From Diplocloster agilis (GTDB taxonomy: Bacteria > Bacillota > Clostridia > Lachnospirales > Lachnospiraceae), in contig NZ_JAHQCW010000053.1 of assembly GCF_019042275.1 (NCBI RefSeq), forward strand, positions 1-38,780: a stretch of DNA of 38,780 nucleotides, read 5' to 3'. The translations under genes and the position numbers were made by a program. The notes beneath the pieces were generated by a model, which was given only the letters and a program-made list of their open reading frames with translations, had not been told where the DNA came from and made no database searches. Positions within the stretch are counted from its first letter, which is position 1. The number at the start of each line of letters is the position of its first letter. Shown here piece by piece: positions 25,785-34,712 of this stretch.

Positions 25785-26936
25785 CTACTCCTCATCCCCC
25801 AGTTCAGGCAGCTTCAGCGTTCTGGCATTCACTCCGTTCACCTCGATATGATCATCCACCACGATGACCAGGCACTGCCGCCCGTCGATCACCCGTGTTT
25901 CAATCAGATCTGTGCGCTCCGGATTCACATTGATTACCACATCCGGGGTCTGGATATTAAACTTTCGTACGTTGGCGATATTCGAAGCCAGCAGCGCCGT
26001 TTTTTCGCCGGCTACGGCGTCGTAGTCCGTCTCAAAGGTTTCCAGCTTCTCTTCCGGCACACCGCTTTGTTCCAGCAGATGCTTGACATCTGTCTTCGTC
26101 AGGGAGAGAGGTTCCGGGGCTTCTTTGAACTCTTCAATCATCACATTTAAATTATCGTGAATGGTGCGGATCACCTCATAATCGCATTCCTCACCAAGCG
26201 TATCCGAAATTATGGTGTTAAACGTCTCCTTCTGGCCCTCCGCGGTCAGGGGCAGCGAACAGCCCAGCATCTGATCGATAAAATCGGGCTGAAGCTCCTC
26301 GGCATTTTTGGAATAATAAAGGACGCTGTGAAGATCCGTGCTGCGGTCGTTGAAAACGGGGAACAGGAATCCTTTTACCGGATGTTCGACGATCCAGTCC
26401 CGGATCCGGTCCTCGATACTGTTTTTCTGCGCGTTATAGCAGAGACCGGGTTTCGATAAGTTCACCGGACAGATACTGCACAGCAGATATTCGAAGACCT
26501 CGTCGGAGGCGTCGAACATCTCCGAGCCGTCGGTGGATTTCCCGGGAATATCGTAAGCCGCATGGATCAGCAGAATCAGATAGTTTTCTCCGTAGAAATA
26601 ACTTTCAATAACCTTGTCATAGAATTCCTCCAGCAGCATATCGTCCTGAAGCTTACTGTCCCGAAGCTTTAACAGGAACTCCTGTGTGCCTCCCGGCATT
26701 TCCTGCTCCAGGGGAAAATCCATATTGATGAGATTTTTTCCGATGGTCCCGGACAGAGTCTGTTTGAAAATATCAAAGTATTTGAACATTTCCTCTTCCG
26801 GCAGGGAGAGAAAAGCTTCTTTTAATTCCAGTTTCTTTTCTTTTTCCGCATCCACGTAACAGCCGCAGATCCGGGAGATGGTGCAGTTCTGCGGGGTGTA
26901 CTGCTTGCGGATTTCCAGTACTTCTTTCTTAATCAT
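25785..26936 (-). CDS. DUF4317 domain-containing protein
   Basis: The product has 383 residues and is recognised as the DUF4317 family, found in Clostridia and of unknown function. It begins MIKKEVLEIRKQY, a typical family start, followed by CTISRICGCYVD. It is rich in Asp/Glu and Leu, with no signal peptide or membrane segment, so it is probably cytoplasmic. The C-terminal part contains VVDDHIEVNG and ends in an acidic tail. AAGAAGGG stands upstream of ATG 26936. It has its own promoter and is convergent with the second sugar operon, so there is no reason to link it to sugar uptake. Confidence 0.88.
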   Translation of the reverse strand: MIKKEVLEIRKQYTPQNCTISRICGCYVDAEKEKKLELKEAFLSLPEEEMFKYFDIFKQTLSGTIGKNLINMDFPLEQEMPGGTQEFLLKLRDSKLQDDMLLEEFYDKVIESYFYGENYLILLIHAAYDIPGKSTDGSEMFDASDEVFEYLLCSICPVNLSKPGLCYNAQKNSIEDRIRDWIVEHPVKGFLFPVFNDRSTDLHSVLYYSKNAEELQPDFIDQMLGCSLPLTAEGQKETFNTIISDTLGEECDYEVIRTIHDNLNVMIEEFKEAPEPLSLTKTDVKHLLEQSGVPEEKLETFETDYDAVAGEKTALLASNIANVRKFNIQTPDVVINVNPERTDLIETRVIDGRQCLVIVVDDHIEVNGVNARTLKLPELGDEE

Positions 26937-26997
26937 AATATGTAACGCCCTTCTTTCTGTTCAGATCAATGTGCCCTGTATCAGGGGGCACCCGATT

Positions 26998-27026
26998 ATC
27001 TTAGCATAGTGAAATAAATTTTACAA
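26998..27026 (-). promoter_or_regulatory. Promoter of the DUF4317 gene
   Basis: On the minus strand TTGTAA, a 17-base spacer and TAAGAT, about 60 bases before the start codon. The leader also contains a small GTGCCC/GGGCAC hairpin. Confidence 0.6.
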
Positions 27027-27052
27027 TGAATGAAGTTATCCTTCGGGGGAGA

Positions 27053-27508
27053 TTATTTTAATGAGTCCCGCCAGATCCCCTCTTGTACCTGCCAATAATG
27101 TTCCGTCAAATCATCCTCCAGGAAGACCCGCAGTGTTTTGACCATGCCTTTTGCCAGATTCAGCGCGGGAAGTTCGGACAGCTTCGTCCAGTAGACTTCT
27201 CCCTCCGGGGAGGATGTCAGGTTACCGGTAAAACGGTTGGTTTTATATAGAAGGATCACATAACGGATGCCGCCTTCATAGGGCCACTGCTTGATACCGC
27301 ATAGATAAGGCTGGGAAATATGTAAGCCTGTTTCTTCGTATACTTCCCGGACCACCGCATCCGTAAAGGATTCCCCAGGTTCGACATGCCCGCCCGGGAA
27401 GGCGATGCCTTTCCAGCCGGGGTCTTTTCTGTCCTGAACCAATACATGGCCGTCATCGTCGTATATCATACACATGTTGGTAAAGATTGTTTTTTCAATT
27501 CGTTCCAT
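27053..27508 (-). CDS. Nudix hydrolase (MutT-like)
   Basis: The product has 151 residues. The complete Nudix box runs from GGHVEPGES through REVYEETGL (about residues 38-60), with the metal-binding REVYEE core, so it should be active on a nucleoside diphosphate derivative. The opening [19 protein letters not shown] and the late [17 protein letters not shown] fit the 8-oxo-dGTP diphosphatase-like subgroup in Clostridia. The frame is open up to 27640, but the start at 27508 has AGGTGG six bases upstream and begins where homologues begin. A good promoter lies just before it. The exact substrate cannot be told from sequence. Confidence 0.9.
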   Translation of the reverse strand: MERIEKTIFTNMCMIYDDDGHVLVQDRKDPGWKGIAFPGGHVEPGESFTDAVVREVYEETGLHISQPYLCGIKQWPYEGGIRYVILLYKTNRFTGNLTSSPEGEVYWTKLSELPALNLAKGMVKTLRVFLEDDLTEHYWQVQEGIWRDSLK

Positions 27509-27560
27509 TTTGAACCACCTGTATCTTTCTATCATTGTGCCTGCCGGAAATATTGAATCA

Positions 27561-27589
27561 ATTTTATCATTTATTATCCGACGGTACAA
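27561..27589 (-). promoter_or_regulatory. Promoter of the Nudix gene
   Basis: On the minus strand TTGTAC, a 17-base spacer and TAAAAT, about 55 bases before the chosen start. Its position supports the shorter start, since the longer frame would overlap it. Confidence 0.7.
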
Positions 27590-27707
27590 CGTTTTTGCTA
27601 AATATACTGTTTCCAACCTGTTTGAAAAGAGTGACAGCATTCCCGGTAAAAAATATACATGAACAGGATGGATCTAGACATTCCCTTCGATGCGGCCAGG
27701 TTCTACA

Positions 27708-27782
27708 ATATTTAGTATATAACTGCCAAAACTAAAATTTAACGACCGGGGGGTGATTGCGGGAAGGGCGGATATTTAGTAT
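27708..27782 (+). repeat. Direct repeat ATATTTAGTAT upstream of the surface protein
   Basis: ATATTTAGTAT occurs at 27708-27718 and again at 27772-27782, with 53 bases between. The second copy touches the -35 box of the likely promoter, so these could be sites for a regulator. The intervening sequence holds no gene. Confidence 0.5.
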
Positions 27783-27810
27783 TGGCCGTAAATAAAAGAG
27801 TATTTATACA
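27782..27810 (+). promoter_or_regulatory. Possible promoter of the surface protein gene
   Basis: TTGGCC, a 17-base spacer and TATACA, about 30 bases before the start codon. The match is moderate. Confidence 0.5.
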
Positions 27811-27838
27811 GACCTAAGGAGAAAGGGATGGGAGATAT

Positions 27839-29827
27839 ATGAAAAAAATAATAAGCGGTATTTTGGCCATTTTATTAACCCTCGGCAGTATTCCGATGAC
27901 GGGAATGATTCAAGCCGGCGCTGATACAATCGAGGATACCAGGACGGTAGCTCATACGTTGTATGTATCCCCGGATGGAAGCGACAGCAATGACGGTTCG
28001 GCGGCCAGCCCGTTTAAGACCATTGAGAAAGCGAAAGAAACCGTCCGGACCCTTGATAAATCGGGCGGAGATATCGTAGTAAAGATTGCCGACGGTTTCT
28101 ATTCTCTGGATGATACGCTTCTGTTCTCAGAAGAGGATTCCGGAAATGAGAACTGTACCATCTATTATGAGGCTGAGGAAGGCGCAGCGCCCATTATCAG
28201 CGGAGGCGATAAACTGAGCGGGACATGGACGCTAGAGGATTCACAAAAAAATATTTGGAAAATTCCGCTGGAACGTGAGAATAAGCTGCGTTCTCTGTAT
28301 GTGAATGGCGAGCGCTCCTATATGGCAAATACCAATGGAACGATAGGGGCAAAAGGTTCCTACGGAAGGTATACGGTTGGGCCCAATTACAGCGATACGG
28401 ATTTCAAATGGAAGGAAATCTTCTCGGATGATTTTTCCAAGCGCACGGTTGGCGACAGGATAGGCTTGGATGATCCTATCTATGAACTCTATGCGAAATC
28501 CGGAAATAACAGTAACAGTATCGTCAATGTGGTAGACGCAGGGGAGGGTAATCAGGCGCTTCAGATCGCCCATACAGCCAACGAAGACTGTGGATTTACC
28601 GTAAAATGTGATACGTATGAGAACGCATTAATTGAGTTGGATTACCAGTTTGCTGCAGATCATGTATTTAACAATCTCTATGAGTCTCTTCAGCTCCAGG
28701 GGTGGTACAAGGATGTCGACAACTGGTACAGTTTTGTCCAGGAAAAAGCCAGATCTTACACGCAATCGGATCAGGAAGGAGAGGTTTCCAGTCCTATTGG
28801 AGAATTCCCGAGTAGTCTGCAAAACGGGAAGTGGGTATCCACAAAAATTATGATTTTGAATGGTAATTATTTCGTAAAAAACTGGGAGAAAGGTACACAA
28901 GAACCGAAAGAATGGACTTGCCGGAACGCGATGCCGGTATCCGGGGAAGGAGGACGGCTTCGGATCTATGCCTATAAGGGGGGTAACAACTCTAAGGTAG
29001 ACATCCGGATCGATAATATAAAGATCAGCGCTTATGACGGGAAGCTGGGAGATCAGGAGGCAGTTGAAGCGTCGGATTGGGCCTGGGCGACCGGCACCAA
29101 ATTTGACGGAATCCGCTACAGCCAGTCAGACTTACCGGAAATTAGACGGAATCCCGAGGATGTAGAGATCGAGAATCAGCAGGTTTGGAATAAGAATACG
29201 GTCTGTGTGCGGGAAATCGAAGACAGCGGAGACGGACAGTGGATTCTTAAGCTGCAGCAGCCGTACGGAGCTATCGCCCAGACTCCGGGATGGGGAGTGG
29301 GGCTTCAGGGAACCGGCAACCATATCATCTACAACGCCTACGAACTGCTGGACAAGCCCGGAGAGTTTTATTTCGACAAGACGGAAAAAATGCTGTATTA
29401 CATACCAAGGGAAAATGAAGATCTCTCCAGCGCGGAGGTTGTAGTTCCCCGGCTGGAAACCATTTTAGACTATAAAGGTACCCCGGTGGCTTCGGGAGAC
29501 ATGAATACCGCGGGCCGCAAGGAGATCAGCGGACAGGTGCAGTATATTACGATGAAGGGGCTGACGATCGCCCACTCCGACTGGGGCCTGCAGAAGGTTG
29601 GGGATTCCTATGGGAAATCCACGGTGCAGGCGGGAACTGTATACACCGCTTTTTCCACGGATAACTGGCATTATGATATGTACCGGAATCTGGATACCCT
29701 TCCGGGAGCCATTCAGATGGAGTTCGCCCATCATATCAGCATATTGGACGGTGCGATCAAATTAACCGGCGCGGAAGGCGTCAACATGAAAAATGACGTG
29801 GAGGACTGCGAAGTGACCGGCTGCTAA
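27839..29827 (+). CDS. Secreted beta-helix surface protein, N-terminal part (ends at in-frame TAA)
   Basis: The reading frame gives 662 residues. It starts with a signal peptide (MKKIISGILAILLTLGSIP, cut near AGA at about residue 29), then the classic opening of right-handed parallel beta-helix surface proteins (LYVSPDGSDSNDGSAASPFKTIEKA). At about 195-405 a LamG/concanavalin-like insert follows (FSDDFSKRTVGDR to IDNIKIS), then the helix resumes. The frame ends at a TAA (29825-29827) in the middle of a helix coil (DCEVTGC), and the same frame continues at once with FYQTGGSGVVVG. The true gene is therefore 27839-34054, about 2,070 codons, with one nonsense codon. The family usually binds or cuts polysaccharide. 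Alone, this fragment would be secreted but not anchored. Confidence 0.82.
   Translation: MKKIISGILAILLTLGSIPMTGMIQAGADTIEDTRTVAHTLYVSPDGSDSNDGSAASPFKTIEKAKETVRTLDKSGGDIVVKIADGFYSLDDTLLFSEEDSGNENCTIYYEAEEGAAPIISGGDKLSGTWTLEDSQKNIWKIPLERENKLRSLYVNGERSYMANTNGTIGAKGSYGRYTVGPNYSDTDFKWKEIFSDDFSKRTVGDRIGLDDPIYELYAKSGNNSNSIVNVVDAGEGNQALQIAHTANEDCGFTVKCDTYENALIELDYQFAADHVFNNLYESLQLQGWYKDVDNWYSFVQEKARSYTQSDQEGEVSSPIGEFPSSLQNGKWVSTKIMILNGNYFVKNWEKGTQEPKEWTCRNAMPVSGEGGRLRIYAYKGGNNSKVDIRIDNIKISAYDGKLGDQEAVEASDWAWATGTKFDGIRYSQSDLPEIRRNPEDVEIENQQVWNKNTVCVREIEDSGDGQWILKLQQPYGAIAQTPGWGVGLQGTGNHIIYNAYELLDKPGEFYFDKTEKMLYYIPRENEDLSSAEVVVPRLETILDYKGTPVASGDMNTAGRKEISGQVQYITMKGLTIAHSDWGLQKVGDSYGKSTVQAGTVYTAFSTDNWHYDMYRNLDTLPGAIQMEFAHHISILDGAIKLTGAEGVNMKNDVEDCEVTGC
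29825..29827 (+). other. In-frame TAA interrupting the giant surface protein
   Basis: The context is GGC TGC TAA TTC TAC CAG in the same frame as both flanking halves. A single C-to-T change from CAA (Gln), or a change from TCA, TTA, TAC or TAT, would explain it. I see no ribosome site or plausible in-frame start just after it. Confidence 0.85.
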
Positions 29828-29857
29828 TTCTACCAGACGGGCGGCAGTGGCGTCGTT

Positions 29858-32800
29858 GTGGGAAATCCCCAGCATATCTATGAGAACGACTCGCTGGAGC
29901 CGGAGGTGTATGTCCATCGGGTGGACCAGAAGCCGGAAAATGAGATACTGGGTGCTACTGCGGATAAGGAAAAATATCAGAACGGGCTGGAAGCAGTACC
30001 GAGAAATGATAGAATAACGAATAATCTTTTTTATGAATGCTCACAGTTATTTCCCTCCAATGTGACTATTACCTCTTTCTATACGCAGAACCTGCTGGTG
30101 CAGAATAATATATTAAAAAATACAGCTTACAGTGGTATGAGCATTGGGTGGGGCTGGTGTAACTTTGACGGGAAGCCGGACGGGTTCCTGGATTGGGGGA
30201 GCGCCAATAATCAGGGAGGCAGTGTACTGCCGGGCTATCCCACGGAAACCTGCCGGGAAAATAAGATTCTGAATAACCGAATCGACGATACGATGCAGAT
30301 CTTAAACGACGGAGGGTCCATCTATACATTGGGTAAACAGGACGGGACTCAGATAGAAGGGAATTATTTAAGAAATTCGGAACATACGCTCTATCAGGAC
30401 GAAGGCTCTGCTTACTTTGCGCCCATCAAAAACAATGTGAGTTCAGGAAGAATCAGTGACGCCATATATGCCGGAGAATACGGGAGAAAGCATGACCTGT
30501 TATATGATAATAATTACTCTACAAGCAATAACTGCTATACGGCCGAAAAAGAATCCATTCATATAAATAATGAGAATTTCCATTATCAAAGCGACGGCGT
30601 ATGGCCATTAGAAGCATATGAGATCACAGTGAACTCCGGTCTGACAAAATCGTATGCCCATAAGTACGCGGACCTGTTAAGCCGCTTCTACAATGGAGTG
30701 CAGAATATCGTTCTTCCGTCCAGCGTCGGTGTGGATAGCAGCGAAGAACTGCCGATTATGGGATTCCTGGATCCGGAAGATGAGATCTGGCTTGCTCCTG
30801 CCGGGACAAAAGATTTTTCAGAAAATACCTATATGACAAAAGCCCGGGGGGATGCGGATACGATCGCGCTTCCTCAGGATTCCGGCGAGTATAAACTGTA
30901 TGTAAAGAGTTCTGACGGATCTGTTTCCGGTGAGTCTCAATATACGGTATTTGTAACGAACACGGCTCCCCGATTCAATACACGGACGATGTCACTGTAT
31001 CTGGGAAGTAAGGTGTACGGTCAACTTACCATCGAAAACCTGCCTGAAGGCTCCGAGGTGAAATGGGATAGCAGTGACCCTCAGATTGCAGTGGTAGATG
31101 AAAATGGAAGGATCAGGGCTTACAGCGCGGGTACAGCTACGATCACAGCTCAGATAGAGGGGTATACGCTATCCTGTGAAGTGACGGTTAAAGAGAGCGC
31201 TTTCGTACCGGCAGATAATCTTACGATGCGGTTCGCGGCTGACGAGGGAACGACTCTGGGTGAAGATGGAAGCTCGGTACTGGAATGGGCAGACCAGAGC
31301 GGTTCCGGGGTAAAATTAAGCCAGTCGAACGCCGCCGCTGCCCCGAAACTGATCACAGACGAGAATGGGAATAAGCATCTTCAGTTTAATGGGAGCAGCG
31401 AATTCCTCGCCATGAACGGAGTGGATTTTAATAATAAAGAGGAGCTAACTGTTATTTTAGTGAATCAATATACCGGTCCGGTTCGTCAAGGAGATGAAAA
31501 CGGCGACCGGGGAACTTCGTTCTTTGTGACAGAAGGCGGCGGCTGGGGGTCGGTCTATCTATCGCCTTATCAGGATCATGTGGCTTTCCGATTCGGATCT
31601 GGCGCGGCCAACTGCCATGTTAAGTATAACCGGGAAGCTGCGATGGAGACCAACTCCGTGACCGCTGCGGTAAAGAAGGGATCCACGGAGCAGTTATATA
31701 TCAATGGACAAAGCGTTCTGAAGAAAGACGGTCAGGCGGATAGGACGGCAAACAACGGATCAGATCTCTATGTGGGGGCAAGCATATCGAATAATCAGAT
31801 GTTTTACTTTACCGGAACGGTCTCCGAGATCCTGGTGTATGATAAAGCGCTGACTGATCTTGAAATGGAAGAAGTCAATGCGTATCTTATGGGGAAATAT
31901 AAGATCCAGGTCGAACTTGAGTCAATCAAACTTAATGGCCCTGACAAGACAGAGTATGAGATTGGAGAGGAATTGGATACGGCCGGCCTGACGGTAACCG
32001 CTTCTTATAGTAACGGTACCGAGGCGGAAGTAACCAATTATGAGGTAAGCGGATATGACTCCGCACAAGCCGGGGACAAGACTGTCACGATCAGCTATAC
32101 AGAAGGCGGAATTACGAAGACAGCTTCCTTTGGGGTTACCGTAAAAGAGAAGGAAGAGCCGGTAGTGCTGGAATCAATAACTTTGTCGGGGCCGCAGAAG
32201 ATCGTATACGAGCTGAATGAAGCATTGGATACCACAGGGCTTGTAGTGACCGCCAATTACAGTGATAGCAGCCAGAAAGAAGTTTCAGATTATGAGCTGA
32301 GCGAGTTTGACTCTTCTGAAGCAGGGCAAAAGACCGTGACGGTGAGCTATACGGAGGGAGATGTTACGAAGACTGCGGACTTTACGGTGACCGTGAATAA
32401 GGCGACGGATCCGGAAACCGTGACTTTGACATCCATCACGTTGACCGGTCCGGATAAGACAAGCTATGAGATCGGCGAAGAGCTGGATACCACAGGCCTT
32501 ACCGTTACGGCCCACTACAGCGATGACAGCGCAAAGGAAGTGCAGGATTATGTGATAAGCGGATTCGATTCATCGGCTGCAGGGCAAAAAACCGTGCATG
32601 TAAGCTATACGGAAGAAGAAATAACCAAAGCGGCATCCTTTACAGTGACGGTAAACGAAAAAGAACCGGAACCTGTGATACTTGAATCGGTATCCCTGAC
32701 GGGGCCGGATAAGACAACCTATGAGATCGGAGAAGAACTGGATACGGCCGGGCTCGTAGTAACGGCCCACTATAGTGACGGAAACACCAAAGAGGTGCAG

Positions 32801-34054
32801 GGGTATGAGATAAGTGGGTTCGATTCTACCGTTGCAGGTAAGAAGACGGTAGTAGTAAGCTATACGGAAGGAGATGCGACCCAAACCGCATCCTTCGAGG
32901 TAACGGTAAACGAAAAAGCAGAACCTGTGATACTTGAGTCGATTACACTGACGGCACCGAAAAAGACGGAATACGCGGTTGGGGAAGCTTTTGATCCGGA
33001 TGGCCTTGCGGTTACTGCGCATTACAGCGACGGCAGCACGAGGGAGGCGGCGGATTATGAGGTGAACGGTTTTGATTCCCGTACCCCAGGACAGAAAACA
33101 GTAAAGGTCAGCTATACAGAGGGCGGAGTGACAGAAAGCGCGAGCTTTACGGTAGTTGTAAAAGAAAAACAGATTACCCAGCTGGTTGACAAAGAAGAAC
33201 TGCTGAAGCTGATTCAGGAGGCGGAGAAGTTAAAAGACGGCGATTATACCGATGCCAGCTGGTCTGCACTGACGGCGGCCTTATCCCACGCAGGATCGGT
33301 ATTTAGAGAATCTGTGAGTACTCAGGAGCGCGTGGATGAGGCCATCCGGAACCTGAAAGAGAAAATGGACGGACTGGTACGCAAAAGCAGCGCGGCCGTG
33401 GAGGTTAATATCCAGGATAAGATGCCACAGATTACCATTGCAAATCAGGAGGAAGCTTTGCGGGCAATTCTGTCGGATGAAGAATTCCGTCAGATCTCGG
33501 AAGGTATAGGAGTCAGAATTCTTTTACAGCTTCAAGCCGTGGATGAGAACAGATTTGCGCCGGAGATTCAAAGCATGAAGAACGCGTTTCCGGGATGGAG
33601 TCTGGGTAAATTGTTGAATATTACCCTGTCCAAACAAATCGGCAGCGAAGAGGCAATAACTCTGAACCAGACGGAGAAAGCCATCAGATTCGTGATTCAG
33701 ATTCCAGAGGAATTGAAGGCCGGGGATGCCGGGACAAGAACATTCTCCATATTAAGGGTTCATGACGGCAAAGTGGAAGAATTAAAGGATTTGGACAGCA
33801 GTCCGGACACCATAACGGTTGAGAGTGATAAATTTTCCGTATACGCCATCGTATATAAGGTTCAACAAAAGGAACAGGAGAAAGAAGATAACAAGACATC
33901 ACAGAACAGCGACGGCCACTCAGGCAATGACAGCAAGGCTTCGGAGGTGTCCACACAGGATGGGGCGCCCATAGCAGGAATGCTGATTCTGGCTGGAGGT
34001 GCTGCGGCAGCGATTTTCTTCAGTCTCAGACGTAAAAGGGTGCAGAACAGATAA
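29858..34054 (+). CDS. Surface protein, C-terminal part (beta-helix, Ig-like repeats, membrane anchor)
   Basis: This is the in-frame continuation of the preceding part; GTG 29858 is only a formal start without a ribosome site. In order: rest of the beta-helix (about 1-240, with repeated Asn-rich turns such as NNILKN and ILNNRID); a linker domain; a Big_2-type Ig domain (about 370-450, SDPQIAVVDENGRIRAYSAGTATI); a LamG/concanavalin-like domain (about 455-680); five tandem Big_3-type Ig repeats of about 84 residues; a FIVAR-like helical module (VDKEELLKLIQEAEKL); a final globular part; a Lys/Glu/Ser-rich stretch; and a membrane segment (MLILAGGAAAAIFFS) followed by RRKR. There is no LPXTG; STQDGAP precedes the membrane segment. 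If translation stops at 29825, this part is probably silent. Confidence 0.75.
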   Translation: MGNPQHIYENDSLEPEVYVHRVDQKPENEILGATADKEKYQNGLEAVPRNDRITNNLFYECSQLFPSNVTITSFYTQNLLVQNNILKNTAYSGMSIGWGWCNFDGKPDGFLDWGSANNQGGSVLPGYPTETCRENKILNNRIDDTMQILNDGGSIYTLGKQDGTQIEGNYLRNSEHTLYQDEGSAYFAPIKNNVSSGRISDAIYAGEYGRKHDLLYDNNYSTSNNCYTAEKESIHINNENFHYQSDGVWPLEAYEITVNSGLTKSYAHKYADLLSRFYNGVQNIVLPSSVGVDSSEELPIMGFLDPEDEIWLAPAGTKDFSENTYMTKARGDADTIALPQDSGEYKLYVKSSDGSVSGESQYTVFVTNTAPRFNTRTMSLYLGSKVYGQLTIENLPEGSEVKWDSSDPQIAVVDENGRIRAYSAGTATITAQIEGYTLSCEVTVKESAFVPADNLTMRFAADEGTTLGEDGSSVLEWADQSGSGVKLSQSNAAAAPKLITDENGNKHLQFNGSSEFLAMNGVDFNNKEELTVILVNQYTGPVRQGDENGDRGTSFFVTEGGGWGSVYLSPYQDHVAFRFGSGAANCHVKYNREAAMETNSVTAAVKKGSTEQLYINGQSVLKKDGQADRTANNGSDLYVGASISNNQMFYFTGTVSEILVYDKALTDLEMEEVNAYLMGKYKIQVELESIKLNGPDKTEYEIGEELDTAGLTVTASYSNGTEAEVTNYEVSGYDSAQAGDKTVTISYTEGGITKTASFGVTVKEKEEPVVLESITLSGPQKIVYELNEALDTTGLVVTANYSDSSQKEVSDYELSEFDSSEAGQKTVTVSYTEGDVTKTADFTVTVNKATDPETVTLTSITLTGPDKTSYEIGEELDTTGLTVTAHYSDDSAKEVQDYVISGFDSSAAGQKTVHVSYTEEEITKAASFTVTVNEKEPEPVILESVSLTGPDKTTYEIGEELDTAGLVVTAHYSDGNTKEVQGYEISGFDSTVAGKKTVVVSYTEGDATQTASFEVTVNEKAEPVILESITLTAPKKTEYAVGEAFDPDGLAVTAHYSDGSTREAADYEVNGFDSRTPGQKTVKVSYTEGGVTESASFTVVVKEKQITQLVDKEELLKLIQEAEKLKDGDYTDASWSALTAALSHAGSVFRESVSTQERVDEAIRNLKEKMDGLVRKSSAAVEVNIQDKMPQITIANQEEALRAILSDEEFRQISEGIGVRILLQLQAVDENRFAPEIQSMKNAFPGWSLGKLLNITLSKQIGSEEAITLNQTEKAIRFVIQIPEELKAGDAGTRTFSILRVHDGKVEELKDLDSSPDTITVESDKFSVYAIVYKVQQKEQEKEDNKTSQNSDGHSGNDSKASEVSTQDGAPIAGMLILAGGAAAAIFFSLRRKRVQNR
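31916..33169 (+). repeat. Five tandem Big_3-type Ig repeats
   Basis: Repeat starts are at 31916, 32168, 32426, 32681 and 32933 (units of 252-258 bases, 84-86 codons). Each reads L-(E/T)-S-(I/V) ... GP.K..YE.GE.LDT.GL.VTA.YS ... YTEG ... F.VTV. The DNA similarity between units makes the array open to recombination and copy-number change. Confidence 0.9.
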
Positions 34055-34081
34055 CTTAACATAAAACAGGCGGACATAATT

Positions 34082-34133
34082 GGAAAGATGCCGCTCCACA
34101 ACTCAAGGGAGGTTGTTGGAGCGGCATCTTTTC
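34082..34133 (+). terminator. Terminator of the surface protein gene
   Basis: AAAGATGCCGCTCCA pairs with TGGAGCGGCATCTTT, with an inner CAAC/GTTG helix, then TTTTC. It begins about 30 bases after the stop codon. Confidence 0.85.
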
Positions 34134-34280
34134 AGAGGCCCCAGCCCGCCAAGTCTCACAGATTTTTGCCGATCGTCACCATGGCCCCGGATAGATCCGT
34201 TCTTGACGCCGGTAAGGAGGATGCGCCGTTCATCTCACTTCAGCCCTTAAAAAATATTGGACAAAATTTGTTTATTTCTA

Positions 34281-34308
34281 TTGACAATTTCTGAGAATGA
34301 TGTATAAT
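34281..34308 (+). promoter_or_regulatory. Promoter of tRNA-Arg
   Basis: Consensus TTGACA, a 16-base spacer and consensus TATAAT with a TG just upstream, 37 bases before the tRNA. It is the strongest promoter match in the window. Confidence 0.85.
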
Positions 34309-34345
34309 ATCTACTGTTACGGGTTTTCTTCTGTTGAAAATTCGT

Positions 34346-34419
34346 GTGCGTGTAGCTCAGCTGGATAGAGCGTCTGGCTACGGACCAGAAGGTCGGGGGT
34401 TCGAACCCTCTCACGCACG
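34346..34419 (+). tRNA. tRNA-Arg (ACG)
   Basis: A 74-base cloverleaf with acceptor GTGCGTG/CACGCAC. The anticodon arm CTGGC-TACGGAC-CAG gives ACG (Arg, read as ICG after deamination). The T arm is GGTTCGAACCC. It stands alone with its own promoter and terminator. Confidence 0.95.
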
Positions 34420-34423
34420 TATT

Positions 34424-34458
34424 AAGCCCTTGCAAGCGGTAGGTTTGCAAGGGCTTTT
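34424..34458 (+). terminator. Terminator of tRNA-Arg
   Basis: AAGCCCTTGCAA pairs with TTGCAAGGGCTT, then TTTTG. It starts five bases after the tRNA. Confidence 0.85.
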
Positions 34459-34560
34459 GTGTATTTCCTAGAATATTTTCCCAGGGAATCCTATGGATTA
34501 AAAAACCTTTGGGGGGATGGACATCAGGGCAATTCCTTTTCTACTTATTTTTAAAAGACT

Positions 34561-34590
34561 TTGTGCCAGGGAGGCAATCTGGTATATAAT
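34561..34590 (+). promoter_or_regulatory. Promoter of the MBL-fold hydrolase gene
   Basis: TTGTGC, an 18-base spacer and TATAAT, about 120 bases before the start codon. Confidence 0.65.
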
Positions 34591-34712
34591 AACAGTAGAT
34601 CCGATGATACGGATAATCAGGAAAGCCCGGATATATGATTGGAAGAATAGTGACGTGATGAGGGCGGTGCTAAAAAAGACGGCGGGACAGCCGGAAAAAA
34701 GGAGCGCTTGCA

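Noticed and set aside
27509-27640. Longer N-terminus for the Nudix protein
   Set aside because: It would overlap a good promoter (27561-27589), and homologues start at the shorter site, which has its own ribosome site.
31916-33169. Regular repeats as a CRISPR array
   Set aside because: The units are 84-86 codons in frame and encode Ig-like domains.
34134-34280. Minus-strand stretch reading like a protein end before tRNA-Arg
   Set aside because: The frame of about 25 codons has no ribosome site and no recognisable family; too short to call.
34247-34450. Minus-strand frame across tRNA-Arg that looks like a conserved short protein
   Set aside because: It is the antisense of the tRNA; such frames look conserved only because the tRNA is conserved.
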